Part shown: one piece after another, positions 1 to 9,533 of the stretch
Layout of the letters: every line of letters begins with the position of its first letter
How positions within the stretch are numbered: the first letter of the stretch is position 1
Assembly: GCA_003427395.1 (NCBI GenBank)
Contig: BFEA01001013.1
Coordinates: forward strand, 154,106 to 178,093
Source of the DNA: Chara braunii
Taxonomy: Eukaryota > Streptophyta > Charophyceae > Charales > Characeae
Length of the DNA: 23,988 nucleotides
Direction of reading: 5' to 3'
Translations under genes and position numbers: made by a program
Notes under the pieces: model-generated
Told to the model about the DNA's origin: nothing
Database searches by the model: none
What the model saw: only the letters and a program-made list of their open reading frames with translations

Positions 1-67
<67 letters not shown>
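1..67. repeat. (GA)n microsatellite at the window edge
   Basis: An uninterrupted GA dinucleotide run of about 33 units starts at the first base, so its true length is unknown. It is followed by a T-rich stretch to about position 130. Confidence 0.98.
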
Positions 68-71
<4 letters not shown>

Positions 72-714
72 AACCCATTTATTTTTCTTATTTCTGTTTT
101 TTTTTTCATTTTTTTTTCCCGATTTTTTCGTCCACTTCACATTGACGTTCGGGATGACTGCTCCCGGTAGTCCCAGCCTCGGCACGGATCAGCGTACCCG
201 TCGGCCGAGGCTCGGACCCTATAGCTGGGCCAGGTACTGGTGGTTTAATCTGCGGTAATCCTGGTAGGGTCTTGCTGGATCTTTTTCCCCCTCTAAGTAC
301 CTAAGTGCCCACGTGTATTGCGAGCCACCCGCCATACTGGCCCGAGGGAGGATAGGGTTGATCCCGAGGGTGGAACATGATTACCTCAGGATTGATCTCT
401 CTCTGTCTTGGTTGGTGTCTTGGATAACTCCGTGAAGCACGATCTTCGAAAAAGCCGCGAGAAAGAAGCTGTGCAGGACTAGGGGCATGGGAGGTGGTCT
501 GGAATAAGGTGTGGCCCAGCTACGGTCGGTTTGATGGCAGGGTGAGGACAAACCCTAATTCACTGCGGGGTATGGTTTTCCCGAGCGCAAACGGTCACCG
601 CGGGGATTAGCGCTGGATTAGTGCTACCGGCCCTTCTTCCGCCGGCGGCCGTTTTTTTCCCCAAACGCAGAAGGATGGGGAGACGCTTCTCGTTCTTTCC
701 TTCCCGAATGTCTT
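68..714. other. Intergenic stretch, no gene recognised
   Basis: T-rich DNA to about 130, then mixed-composition DNA. The short open frames here lack any motif, repeat or domain I recognise. One AAACCCTAA word (telo-box-like) occurs near 550, but a single copy with no gene beside it is not evidence for a promoter. Confidence 0.6.
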
Positions 715-762
715 ACGCCGCTTACTGCTTTCCACGTCTGACGCCGCTTACTGCTTTCCACG
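715..762. repeat. Two-copy tandem repeat, 26-bp period
   Basis: The 22-mer beginning ACGCCGCTTACTGCTTTCCA occurs at 715-736 and again, unchanged, at 741-762. The two copies are separated by four bases. This is a recent short tandem duplication in otherwise unassigned DNA. Confidence 0.85.
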
Positions 763-904
763 CTCCCGCCTCTTGTCCCCTTCGCCCTCTTCGCTTCTCT
801 CCTCCCAGCTGTTTCTGGTGGTCGGCCTACCCCGTGCGTGATCTCTTCGCGTAATTACTAGACTGTGCGCGGGCAGGTTGAGTGAAGGCGCGCTAGTTCA
901 GTTC

Positions 905-1125
905 GTCTTTCGGCCAGCTCAGCCGCGGTCGTCTGCCCACCCAGCTGGTTCGCCGCCAGCTCAGCTAACCGGGTTTCGGCAGCTCAGCTGCGCTTTTCCG
1001 CCAGTCCGGCGGCAGATCTTTCCCGCCGACCCACAAGCTTTGCTTACCCGCAAGCCCAGCAGCTGCGCATTCCCACCACTCGAGTTGCGTTTTCCCGCCA
1101 GCTCAGTTGCGCTTTCCAGCACGTC
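905..1125. repeat. Degenerate minisatellite with core CAGCTCAGYTGCG
   Basis: Variants of CAGCTCAG followed by [CT]TGCG and TTTTC recur about six times (near 911, 954, 980, 1057, 1080 and 1100), often with CCGCC between them. The spacing is irregular, about 20-45 bases. The open frame at 878-1141 on the plus strand is a by-product of this repetition and shows no protein-like composition. Confidence 0.55.
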
Positions 1126-2487
1126 TCAGTTCGACAAATAGTGGTATTAGCGCAGTGTTTCGCCGACACAGCTGACCTTGCTGCCGGCCGGGTTCCGCTT
1201 TTAACTCAGGCGAATTCGGTGCTGACGCGTGTCCGCTCGCTGTCCTCGGAAGTCAGGCGGCACAGTCGTAGCCGGGGAAAGGCAGAGGGAGAGGAGCCAG
1301 GGAGACTGGGGAAGGAAGGGGGGGAACCCAGGCCGGGGAAAGGGAGGGGTAGAACAACCAGGGAGAGCGTGCGCACTGCGCAAGTGCACGCGGATCGTCG
1401 TGAGGCAATGCCATTCTCACTGTCAGATCCCGACAGATGAACTGATAGGTGGATGAATGCTTGGGGCCCTCGCACGGTGGAGTCCGCGGAGCCCTGCGTA
1501 GCACAAGAAGGGACTTGCCAAGTGTCCCGAATCTGTGGAGCGGTCATGCCTTGTGAGTTTCTTTTTTGCGCGCCTAAACCTCCCTATCTATCTATCCATA
1601 CGTGGGCATATATATCTATATGTATGTCGCCATACGTATACGCATATCATCATATATTTATGTATATATCGTCATACATACATACGCGTAATCTTGATAC
1701 AGCGTCTCAACGTCTCCTTTCCTTCTTTCGTCCTCGTTGCGGTCGTTATCCTTCGCCTCCAGCTATGCCCATCTCAGTTCATCCTCTTGTCGTCGTCTTC
1801 CCCTCTGCCTTCCTCGTCCGTCTTCCTCCTCCGTCTTCTTCTGCCTCTCACTCTTCAGTCACATCTTCTCCTTGGTCTCCTATGTGCCTCTGGTCTTTTT
1901 TTTGTTTTTCTTTCTTTCCCCCCACGGACTCCATTAGTCGCTGGGTCACCAGAAATTGGTTTCACCGGAAATCGCTGATTCACCAGAAATTGCCGCCGCA
2001 TGTGCTAAAAGCGATGTGCCGGAAGAGCCGGAAGAGAAGAGGCCGACGGTTGGGCGGCGTGCCTTTCCTTGTTTGAAAAGAAAAACTTCTGGTTTCCCCT
2101 CCTGTAGATAATGTCTAATCAGTGTATTATTTCTAAATCGACGGACTTGAGTTAGTCCGTAGCACACTCGTACCATTGCAGCAGTTTATATGCGGAAGTA
2201 TGTGACAGTTTGAGATAGCAAAGAAACCTCCAAGGCGATGGAGCACCACGACCAAACAGCAGCGCTTAACAGTTCATGTGATTTTGGAAACGGTTCTGGC
2301 TTTTTTTTTCCTTTGAATTCATAATATAGCAACTGTTTTCAAATCAGTACTACTTCAACACGGAGGGGAAAGCCACGGACAAGATATGCCCCCTCTCTCC
2401 CCCTCCTTACCCCCCCTTCCCGGCCGCCAGTAAGGGGAGAATAATAGAGAGGGAGGGAACAGGGATGGCGATAGAGCTGGAAGGGGG
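1126..2487. other. Intergenic stretch with an AT-rich alternating tract
   Basis: No gene recognised. Positions about 1585-1690 are rich in TATC, CATA and TATATA words. Around 1945-2000 a degenerate 17-18-bp unit containing ATTTCYGGTGA (minus strand) recurs three times. Positions 1700-1930 are pyrimidine-rich, which makes the long Ser/Leu/Phe-rich frames there unreliable. Confidence 0.55.
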
Positions 2488-2497
2488 GCACACACAG

Positions 2498-2568
<71 letters not shown>
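2488..2568. repeat. Compound (CA)n-(GA)n microsatellite
   Basis: A CA run (with one AGA interruption) switches at about 2526 to a pure GA run ending at 2568. The same CA-then-GA order recurs after the C-run at 5993-6048. Compound arrays of this kind usually grow by replication slippage. Confidence 0.97.
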
Positions 2569-2573
<5 letters not shown>

Positions 2574-2609
2574 CCAGTTTTATAGAAACGAGGATGGCAC
2601 GGATATCTG

Positions 2610-2850
2610 GCTAAGGAGGAGGAGGTGGTGGATGAGGTGGATGCGAAAGTGGTGGACTGTAAAGAGGTGGTGGAGGAGAGGGAGGTGGAGGAGGAGGAGG
2701 AGGTGGGCAGGAGTAGAAGTAGGAGATGGACAAGGAGGAGGGTGGAGGCGGCGACAGGGAGGAAGAGGAGGAGGTGGTGGAGGAGGTGGGAGCGCAGGAG
2801 GAGACGAACGAGGGAGGGAAAAGAGGGGGGATACTAAGGACGCAAAGAGT
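2610..2850 (+). repeat. Purine-rich GGAGGW tract
   Basis: About 240 bases of GGAGGAGG/GGTGG-type sequence with few pyrimidines. The G-runs give the plus strand G-quadruplex potential. Overlapping open frames on both strands (Arg/Glu/Gly/Trp-rich on plus, Pro/Ser/Leu-rich on minus) are consequences of the triplet-like repetition. I do not call them genes. Confidence 0.75.
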
Positions 2851-4469
2851 GAGTGACAAAGGGGGATGAAAGCAAATGAATGAGGGAAACAAAAGAAACT
2901 AATTGAAGCAACACAAGAAAAGGAAGAGGAGAAAAGTGTGCAACATACGAAGACGAGATAAAAAAAGGGGACGCACTTGGAAAAGAAAAGAAGGAAAAAA
3001 AACGAGCAACTTAGAGAAACGGACGTAGAGAAATTACACAAGGAAAGAGCGGCTTAAAGATTTTTTTGGGGGGGGGTCCTCTGGCGGCGTTGCACTTTTT
3101 GCTTGTTCTCCGTGATCTTCCTGGTCAAAAGATCCTGTTCCTCCCGCTCCTCCCTCATCCTTCCGATTGTGGATAAGGTCAGTATATTCCGAAGTGGCGG
3201 AACACGCAACGAATTCTGTGTCTCATGTCCACCCACGGGATGTGGCCATAGATGCACGTAGGGTCACAAAACTCTCATCTGTTGTCGCCTAATCATGAGG
3301 TTCATAAACCACCTACACATTTGACAGAGTGACCCGTGTCATCCGCAAAATGTAGCAATTTCATACTTGAAATCGGAGGAAATCTGGTATTTCAAGGTGG
3401 CACGAAGGGAGTTATCGTTAATAATTTGTAATATAATGCAGTATTTTGTTCTCTATCCCCCCTCTCCGTGTAGTCGTCCTGGTTTCCGTCATATCCGTCA
3501 TGACTCTCTTTCTTCTTATTGTCTTGTGCCTCGTCTTGTCTTCCTTGTCTTCCTCCTTATCTTCCTTGCCTTCCTCCTCGTCTCCCTTTTCTTCCTTCTT
3601 GTCGTTGTAGTATTCCATGTCGTCTTCTCGAGCGGAAATACGCTTGTATGTTGCTTTTTCTAATACAAGTGATGTGTGTGTGCAGAGCAATTGGCCATCG
3701 CTTGTTTTTCCTCTTCTCCTCCTCGTCTTCCTGGCTTATCTTCGTATTCCTCTTCCCCTTCCTCCTCGTCTTCGTCCATCATATCCGAATCGCCGTCCAC
3801 GTCCTCATTGTCATCGTTGTCATCGTTCCCTCTCATGTCATCATTATCATATAACCGTCGTCCTCTTCAGCTCGAGAACACAACCCTCTGAGCTCTCGGC
3901 ACCATCACCATCGTGTCCTCGATCATCAGTTATTCTCGTTCTCATCATCCTCGTCGTTGTCCTCGTCATTATCGTAGTTCGCGTCCTTTCTTTTAAACAG
4001 TTATTGCACATCATCCGCGTCAGCGCCTGGACAGCTTACAGCAGAACTCTCCGTTGCCCGCCCTCTCTTTCAGTGGCATAGTCGGCCTAATCAAACACGA
4101 CAGTATCCTAGTTCACATGCTCTTCTGTCCGACCGTCGCTTTCCCAATCAAATTAGTGCTGCCAATACCATCCTCCTCCTCCTTCCCTAATTAAACTAGT
4201 TCCTATTTATCGTCCCCCTCTTCATCTCCTCGTCATCCTCATCCTAGTCATCATCATCTTCGTCCTGATCATCATCAATGCTCCAATCATTCTCGTCTCG
4301 TCCTTGTCCTTGAGTAACAGTTTGTTTTCTCCCCCGCCATCGTGCCTGTCTTCGTCTGTTCACGCCGTTTACCTCATCGGCACTATAAGTGCACCCTGCG
4401 TCTCGCTGTCCAACTTGGCGAATTTCAATCACTCCCTCCCTCATCTCCTACGACTGGCCTTTTCTCATT
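2851..4469. other. Intergenic, with pyrimidine-rich and TCATCG-type simple sequence
   Basis: No gene recognised. Position 3061 starts a T7G9 run. Positions about 3500-3620 consist of TCTTCCTTG-like pyrimidine repeats, and about 3700-4300 of imperfect CATC/CGTC/TCGT triplets. The long frames across this stretch are Ser/Leu/Val/Ile-rich low-complexity translations with no domain. Confidence 0.6.
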
Positions 4470-4547
4470 GGCGGCGAGTAGCCTTCTTTCATAGGCGGCG
4501 AGTAGCCTTCTTTCATAGGCGGCGAGTAGCCTTCTTTCATAGGCGGC
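4470..4547. repeat. Tandem repeat, 24-bp unit, 3.25 copies
   Basis: The 24-bp unit starting GGCGGCGAGTAGCCTTCTTT is repeated at 4470, 4494 and 4518, with six bases of a fourth copy. The copies are identical, so the array is young. The period is a multiple of three, so the plus frame reads an 8-residue repeat (RRRVAFFH). The surrounding frame has no other sign of being a gene. Confidence 0.95.
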
Positions 4548-4728
4548 CTGCGCTTTTTCCCTCCCCGCCTTTCTCCCACACAAATGCCCGTGCTGTGTAT
4601 GGCGCGCTATTGACCTATTGTAGTGTGCTCGATGCTTTTCTTCTCTACTCTCTTTGGGGGGAAAAAAACAGCGCCCAGTGAGTGCTGTTTATCGTGTCGT
4701 ATAGAGTTCTCTCTCTCTCCTGCTTCCT

Positions 4729-5080
4729 CTGTCTACCTGTTTGCCTTGCGTATGTGCTGTCAATCTGGCTGTCTGGCGGTCTTGCTCTTTCTGTCTACCT
4801 TTTTGCCTGTGCGTATTTGCTGTCATTCTGGCAGTCTGGCAGTCCTGCTCTCTGTCTACCTGTTTGCCTGTGCCTATGTGCTGTCAGTCTGTCAGTTTGG
4901 AAGTCTTGCTCTCGCTGTCTACCTGTTTGCCTGTGCGTATGTGCTGGCAGTCTGGCTTTCTCTGTCTACCTGTTTGCCGGTGCGTATGTGCTGTCAGGCT
5001 TGCTCTCTCTGTCTACCCGTTTGCCTGTGCATATGTGCTGTCAGTCTGTCCGTCTGCGCTGTCAGTCTGCCTGCCGGTTT
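4729..5080. repeat. Minisatellite with 61-63-bp and 47-bp unit variants
   Basis: The word CTGTCTACCTGTTTGCCTGT or a close variant begins at 4729, 4791, 4852, 4915, 4962 and 5009. The successive periods are 62, 61, 63, 47 and 47. The two short units lack a 14-16-bp internal block resembling GGCAGTCTGGCAGTC, which is itself a small internal duplication. Long Cys/Leu/Val-rich frames cross the array in more than one reading frame, so they are by-products rather than membrane proteins. Confidence 0.93.
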
Positions 5081-5570
5081 GTCTCTTCCTCCTTGCGAGG
5101 AGTCCTACTCAGCCAGATGATAATTCTGACCTTCTCATGCACCAAGGAGAAATATACCCCCCCCCACCCACCGACACACACACACACCGCCAAAAGAGGA
5201 GAAAGAAGCTACCCCGATTTCCTCGCTTTCCTCGCTAGCCACCGCTTACACTTCGCTTTCCTGCTTCTGTTCCCAGATAACCTTCCTGCTCCCTACTTCG
5301 GCCGCAAGGAAGGGAAATGATTGACACTTCGTTTTCCGGATTTCTCTACGCCGCAACAATGGATATTTTTCAAAAAACCGCCGCAAGCAATGGAAATTGA
5401 CATCTTTTTGTCTTTCTTTTAAAATCTAAAACCCGCCACCATTTCTCGTCCTTCTTTTCTTTTGGCTTCTGTTTCGGCCCGACCTCATCCCCCCCCCCCC
5501 TCACCTTCCTCTCTCGTCTCTCCTCTCTCCTCTCTCCCACCGTCACAGATGTCTCGTTGCCTCCTCTATT
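5081..5570. other. Intergenic, short C and CA runs
   Basis: Holds a C-run and CA-run near 5157-5187, another C-run near 5490, and pyrimidine-rich DNA. I see no gene. Confidence 0.55.
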
Positions 5571-5880
5571 CCTAGTCGTCCTGGCCCGTTTACTCTTCCT
5601 TTTTTCTCCCACGTTGATTCGACAGGTAGAGGGGGTATGTAGGTAGCTGGGATAGGGATATGGAATAAGTAGACAGGCAGACAGGCTATGAAGAATGAAA
5701 CAGGGATGGATTTCCTTACCACCGACAACCGTCCTTCCTCCTGGCATTACTAGTCGTCCTGGTCAGTCTAGCCTCCCTTTTTTTCCCCACGTGGATTCGA
5801 CAGGTAGAGGCGGCAGGTAGACAGGCAGACAGGCATATATGCAGAATGACACAACGATGGGTTTCCTTTGTTACCGACAG
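5571..5880. repeat. Diverged direct duplication (~165 and ~130 bp)
   Basis: The segment from 5571 and the segment from 5750 share the same ordered words: CTAGTCGTCCTGG, CCCACGT(T/G)GATTCGACAGG, TAGACAGGCAGACAGGC, then GATGG(A/G)TTTCCTT and ACCGACA. The first copy carries roughly 35 extra bases. The order is fully conserved, so this is an old tandem duplication rather than chance simple sequence. Confidence 0.8.
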
Positions 5881-5992
5881 AGCTGCGGGCTAGCCAGCCT
5901 GATCAACGATGTTCGCGAGGATGATAACTGAAGTGATATGAATAGCGCCAATAGATTGATGGATGGACAGCAGGTGGCCAAGTAAGGAGATG

Positions 5993-6015
5993 CCCCCCCC
6001 CCCCCCCCCCCCCCC

Positions 6016-6048
<33 letters not shown>
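5993..6048. repeat. C24 homopolymer followed by (CA)n and (GA)n
   Basis: 24 consecutive C residues (5993-6016), a short ACACACA link, then a GA run ending at 6048. The C-run gives i-motif potential on this strand and G-quadruplex potential on the other. Its exact length is unreliable in any assembly. Confidence 0.95.
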
Positions 6049-6589
6049 CCTTGGATGCTATGGTTTAATGCTGAATTTGAGTGGCTGACTTTCCATAGAG
6101 TGTTTTCATGTTTGACTGACGAGGAAGAGGTTGCTGCTTCATTTTTTAGCTTCTTCACACTGTCTCAGCTTGCCTTCGCGTGATGCTTGTTACCGTGTCG
6201 CCTTCCATTCTCTATTCTTTCTTGTGTCTTCTTGCCATCTCCTCACTCTCTGCCTGTCCTCTTGTTCTCTCTTTCTTTAGCTCTCCTGATGACTTATTTA
6301 TTCCACTTGGGCTTGGATTAGATAACGGTTTTTTTTATGGACGTCACGGTCACTCAGAGGGTGTGCTCTTGAAAAATTTCTTCTTTCGCTCGTTCCACAT
6401 CCTCAATGACCAAGGGCGATGTGCAAACTATGTCCATTCTAGGTTTTTCGAAAATCCGACGGGAGTTATCGAGAGTCATTTGTTTTGAACATCTGATTGT
6501 GACCGTCAGATTTTTCTACAAAAAAGAAATACCTGGTGATAGTCTGGTGGGGCGCCAAGAACGCTCTTCACTCAGGCCTTTCTCTGTTC
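6049..6589. other. Intergenic, no gene recognised
   Basis: Mixed-composition DNA. The 102-codon plus frame at 6180-6488 begins hydrophobic but shows no family resemblance, and its context is repeats on both sides. Confidence 0.5.
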
Positions 6590-6845
6590 TCCCCCTCCTC
6601 TCCCCGCGCTGTCACCGCCCTCGCGACCTTTCTCTCCTCTCCTTCCATCCCCTTCCTCCCCTCCCTTTCTCTCCCCTCCTTCCATTCCCTTCCTCCCCTC
6701 CCTTCCCTCCCTCCCGTCCCTCCCCTTCCCTCCCTCCCCTCCCTCCCCTCCCTCCCCTCCCTCCCCTCCCTCCCTCCCCTCCCCTCCCTCCGATCCGTCT
6801 TTCCCCCCTCTCCCCCCTCTCTCCGCTCTTTCCCCTCTCTCCCCG
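6590..6845. repeat. Homopyrimidine tract with CCCTCC repeats
   Basis: About 250 bases that are almost only C and T on the plus strand. From about 6690 to 6791 they settle into CCCTCCCTCC and CCCCTCCCTCC units. The block is close to mirror-symmetric. Homopurine-homopyrimidine mirror repeats can form intramolecular triplex (H-DNA), and the complementary strand has many runs of GGG spaced by one or two bases. The Pro/Ser/Leu and Gly/Arg frames on the two strands are by-products. Confidence 0.9.
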
Positions 6846-7388
6846 AAGCCCCCCTTTACGCACCTTGCGGTGATAATGACTTGATTCCCTGAAATCCTGG
6901 AAGTGCAGGTCAGGCTTGGGAATGTCGCATCAACTCTTGTTGGCGTTCTAATGAAAGAATGGTATATAATATGTATTTATATGTAAGGGTTTATATGATA
7001 CTAATGTCCAAACGTGACAGGGATAGTATGGATAATGCCAGGCTCCTGATGACTCAGTGGATTGAGTCCGGTGAAACAGTTCACACCAGCCCCCTCTCTT
7101 TTCTTGGTTCTGTTCGTGCTTCTCTTTGATGGGTGGGTGTTGTGAAAAGGCTTCTGTCAGGTGCATTTATGTGAAGTATATACTACCATCTGGCATGTAC
7201 AAATAAACACCAGGAAAACAACAATTGTGTTTGTGGTCTTTTTAAGCATGGGGAAAAATATTCCAGTATGGAATGAAGGGTTACGTGATCCCTTTTGCAG
7301 TGGTGACTTCACCCTTGGATCGGCTCTGCTCTACTGTTGTGGAACTGCGGTGGCTGAGACGAGTGTAGGATTGCTGGCAAATGTGCGT
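6846..7388. other. Intergenic, no gene recognised
   Basis: Nothing gene-like. A short AT-rich stretch lies near 6960-6995. A sequence near 7047-7080 resembles a hammerhead core but fails on inspection and is listed among the rejected items. Confidence 0.5.
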
Positions 7389-7428
7389 GCCCACGCACAC
7401 CCACCCACCCACCCGCCCGCCCACACAC

Positions 7429-7471
<43 letters not shown>
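7389..7471. repeat. (CCCA)n-(CA)n microsatellite
   Basis: CCCA/CCCG tetranucleotides at about 7394-7425 pass into a CA run ending near 7471. The run explains the Cys/Val-rich minus frames and the Thr/His-rich plus frame that cross it. Confidence 0.95.
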
Positions 7472-7474
<3 letters not shown>

Positions 7475-7962
7475 AAGAGTTCAATGTATAGTGTAATTAA
7501 ATTCACCGGGGGAGTTTTAAGGATGGAGTGAATGGGTGGGCATATTTGAATGAATCAATTGCACTGCACAACTAAGGAATGTGTGGATTGAATGCATATG
7601 GGAAGAGAGGATGGAAAAGCAACTGGGAGAAATGAAAGATAGGGAGGGAAAATGGAAGCGACTGAGAGAACAGGCTTGAGCCAAATTGGCCTTGGAAATG
7701 AAAGTACTGGTACTGAGTGAAAGGATGGAATCGACTGATGAGAAGAGTGGCCGACCAGGCGTAGGAGTGGAAGAAGGGACTAAAGAGACTGTTAAGAATG
7801 AATGCTGGTAGCATTTGAGCGCTGGATGAAGGGGCCACAGACAAATGAACAGAAGTAGGAGGGCAACAAACAAAATGTGAATAGGAAGAAAGGAGGACAA
7901 AAGGTCATTGGCGAATGGAGTAAAGGAAACGAGGGACTTAATGGAAAGGAGAAGTGCGCCCA
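7472..7962. other. Intergenic, purine-rich
   Basis: Purine-rich plus strand. The segment 7900-7960 loosely resembles 8340-8395 (shared GAGTAAAG then AAAAGG.AGTGC words), so the SINE-like unit sits inside an older degenerate repeat. The 187-codon minus frame at 7517-8080 reads antisense through the tRNA-like head and is not called. Confidence 0.5.
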
Positions 7963-8275
7963 TTAGGGCTAGCTCAGTTGGTTTGAGCACGGAAGTGGTT
8001 TGCAGGAGGTTGTGGGTTCGATTCCTCATGGCATCCATTCTATCCTCATGGCCTCCTATGATGCGCTTCGGGCTCCCCAACGGAGGTAATTGGCTTGGGC
8101 CTCCGGGCAGGCTGGGAAGCGACTATTTGCGCCTGGTGTTAGAAGCTTGGGTACTGCTTCCTGCACAGAGCAGAGACTAGTTGTTTCCTGTTAACTTAGG
8201 AGAGCCTTCTTCCCTTTGACAAACCCTGTAGTGGATTGCTAAGCAGCATGTAGGCAGGTAGGTAGGTAGGTAGGG
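7963..8275 (+). mobile_element. tRNA-derived SINE-like repeat
   Basis: The RNA polymerase III promoter parts of a tRNA are present at the right spacing. The A box TAGCTCAGTTGG (7970-7981) and the B box GGTTCGATTCC (8015-8025) both match the plant consensus exactly, 45 bases apart start to start. It is not a working tRNA. With position 1 at 7963 the acceptor strands do not pair and the T stem has only two or three pairs. About 210 bases of unrelated body follow, then a (GGTA)n tail at about 8254-8272. A tRNA-like head, unrelated body and simple-repeat tail is the SINE plan. The word GAAGTGC occurs on both sides (7951 and 8322), but that word is common locally, so I do not claim a target-site duplication. 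The 3' end is approximate. Confidence 0.65.
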
Positions 8276-8309
8276 AGATATATGTAGAGAAGAAGTAGGT
8301 TAGTTAAAA

Positions 8310-8640
8310 AAGAAAAAAAAGGAAGTGCATTCGAGGAAGGTGAATAGGGTGAAATTGAGTAAAGTAAGGCTAGGAGAAAAGGTAGTGCATGGAGGAGGGA
8401 CGGAAGTGCATTGAAGGTAGAAAGAAGTCAGTCAAAGGAAGGAGGACTCTTAAATTACCATCCAAAAAAAGAATGCTCGATTGCTGATCGTCATGGACTA
8501 GGGGGTAAAAAGGGAATAAATTGACGGAAGCGTACAAGGACAAGAAATTGAGGGAAGGAAAAAAGGAAGTACATGGAAGGAGGGAAGTGAGTTCAAGAAA
8601 GAAAGGAAAGGAAGTCAAAAAATAAAAGAGTAAATCTTAA
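8310..8640. repeat. Degenerate purine-rich repeat with GGAAGTGCAT words
   Basis: Variants of GGAAGTGCAT followed by purine-rich DNA occur near 8321, 8381, 8401 and 8561, with irregular spacing and an A-rich run at 8305-8320. This looks like an old, eroded minisatellite. Confidence 0.5.
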
Positions 8641-8902
8641 ATTGTCATCTGGAAAAAAGTCGCATGTGCAAGGAAAATGAGCGATAGTTCCAAAAAAACA
8701 AGCAGCATCATACACATGAAACCCGATAGTCTTGGAACTCGAACCAAAAGTAGAATTGCAACTTGAGTTCCTCCAAATAAGAGCACAGCAGAAGCTCACA
8801 AGTGACAATGTTGGAATAGTCTCATCATCATCAACAATGAACCAATGTCGAATCCCTATCTGGCGCTCAGTGCCCAGACTACGAATGACAGATCCTATCT
8901 AG
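8641..8902. other. Intergenic, no gene recognised
   Basis: Mixed sequence with CATCATCATC near 8825. It ends with TCCTATCTAG, which could serve as a splice acceptor for the following exon-like stretch. Confidence 0.45.
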
Positions 8903-8986
8903 CCTATCTACAATGCCGCTGGTGACGTCAACAGCTTCCCGAAGTACGAGCAGATCTCGGCCAATGCCGTTCGCATCAAGCACCAG
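8903..8986 (+). pseudogene. Possible orphan internal exon (28 codons)
   Basis: Between a possible acceptor AG at 8901-8902 and a good plant-type donor GTATGT at 8987, one frame is open for exactly 28 codons. It carries protein-like composition: the peptide contains NSFPKYEQISANAVRIKHQ, and most third codon positions are G or C. The frame is closed upstream by the TAG that overlaps the acceptor. A CTCCACACAG acceptor-like site follows at 9019-9028, but a 42-base intron would be unusually short for a plant and the next frame is not convincing. I do not recognise the peptide. It may be an exon fragment carried by a transposon, a leftover of a decayed gene, or chance. Confidence 0.3.
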
Positions 8987-9028
8987 GTATGTCCCTCGCT
9001 TCACTCACAACCTCGATCCTCCACACAG

Positions 9029-9533
9029 ATGCCACATGCACCCAAGGACCACCATGCGCCCATCCAACAATGCGCATGCCAGCTCGGCTATGGCTGCCTG
9101 CTTCTTCCCTCCTCGCTCGTGAGCGCATAGGCACTCGCTCCAGCAGCTGGTGCAGCAGCACTTGCGCATAAGCAGCAAGTGCCCGAATGTCCAGCCAGCA
9201 GCCAGGCCCTTTCCTTTATGGAAAGTGGCTGCCACTCGTGGGCTGCCTGGCTGGCCTGGGCCTCCACCTGGAAGCTTCCGGTAGGCCCCAAGTGGCTGAG
9301 GCCCTGTCCCAGGAAACTGACACAGGGCCTGTGGTGGTTACACATATCCAACTGCCCAGCGGCCGTTCTTCAGTTCTTGCCCCGTGTTTGGCCAGGGCCT
9401 GCCCCTGATTCATACGGATAAAGCAGAGGCAGGGCCTGGGCTCAACCAACCAACTAACGCTGCGTAACTGCCTGAATTTCCCCCAGTTGTAAGAAAGGCA
9501 AAATAGGCCTCTCGTGGCTAAACAGGCCGGCCT
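9029..9533. other. GGCC-rich stretch downstream of the gag-pol remnant
   Basis: Rich in AGGCC, GGCCTGG and CAGGCCGG words; AACAGGCCGG occurs twice near 9520-9570. It lies 3' of the left retroelement on that element's own strand, where a 3' untranslated region and LTR would be expected. I could not find a matching copy at the other end to define an LTR. Frames here are shadows. Confidence 0.4.

Noticed and set aside
550-558. Telo-box AAACCCTAA as a promoter element
   Set aside because: A single nine-base word with no gene or TATA box nearby.
2580-3041. 153-codon Ser/Pro/Phe-rich minus frame
   Set aside because: It is the complement of the purine-rich GGAGGW tract; an overlapping frame in another phase is also open, as expected for low-complexity DNA.
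4623-5320. Three long Cys/Leu/Val-rich plus-strand frames that look like membrane or secreted proteins
   Set aside because: They are translations of the 47/62-bp minisatellite, open in more than one phase, and have no supporting motif outside the array.
6406-6892. Pro/Ser/Leu frames and a Gly/Arg frame resembling a structural protein
   Set aside because: By-products of the CCCTCC tract, open on both strands.
7040-7085. Hammerhead ribozyme core: CTGATGA, a 5-6-bp stem, then GAAAC
   Set aside because: Four to five unpaired bases stand between the stem and GAAAC, the closing pair of stem II would be C-U, and no stem I pairing could be found. The core geometry is not met.
7517-8080. 187-codon minus frame
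   Set aside because: It reads antisense through the tRNA-like SINE head and then through purine-rich repeat. No protein signal remains outside those.
7951-8328. GAAGTGC on both sides of the SINE as a target-site duplication
   Set aside because: The word belongs to a local degenerate repeat (GGAAGTGCAT) seen several more times to about 8600.
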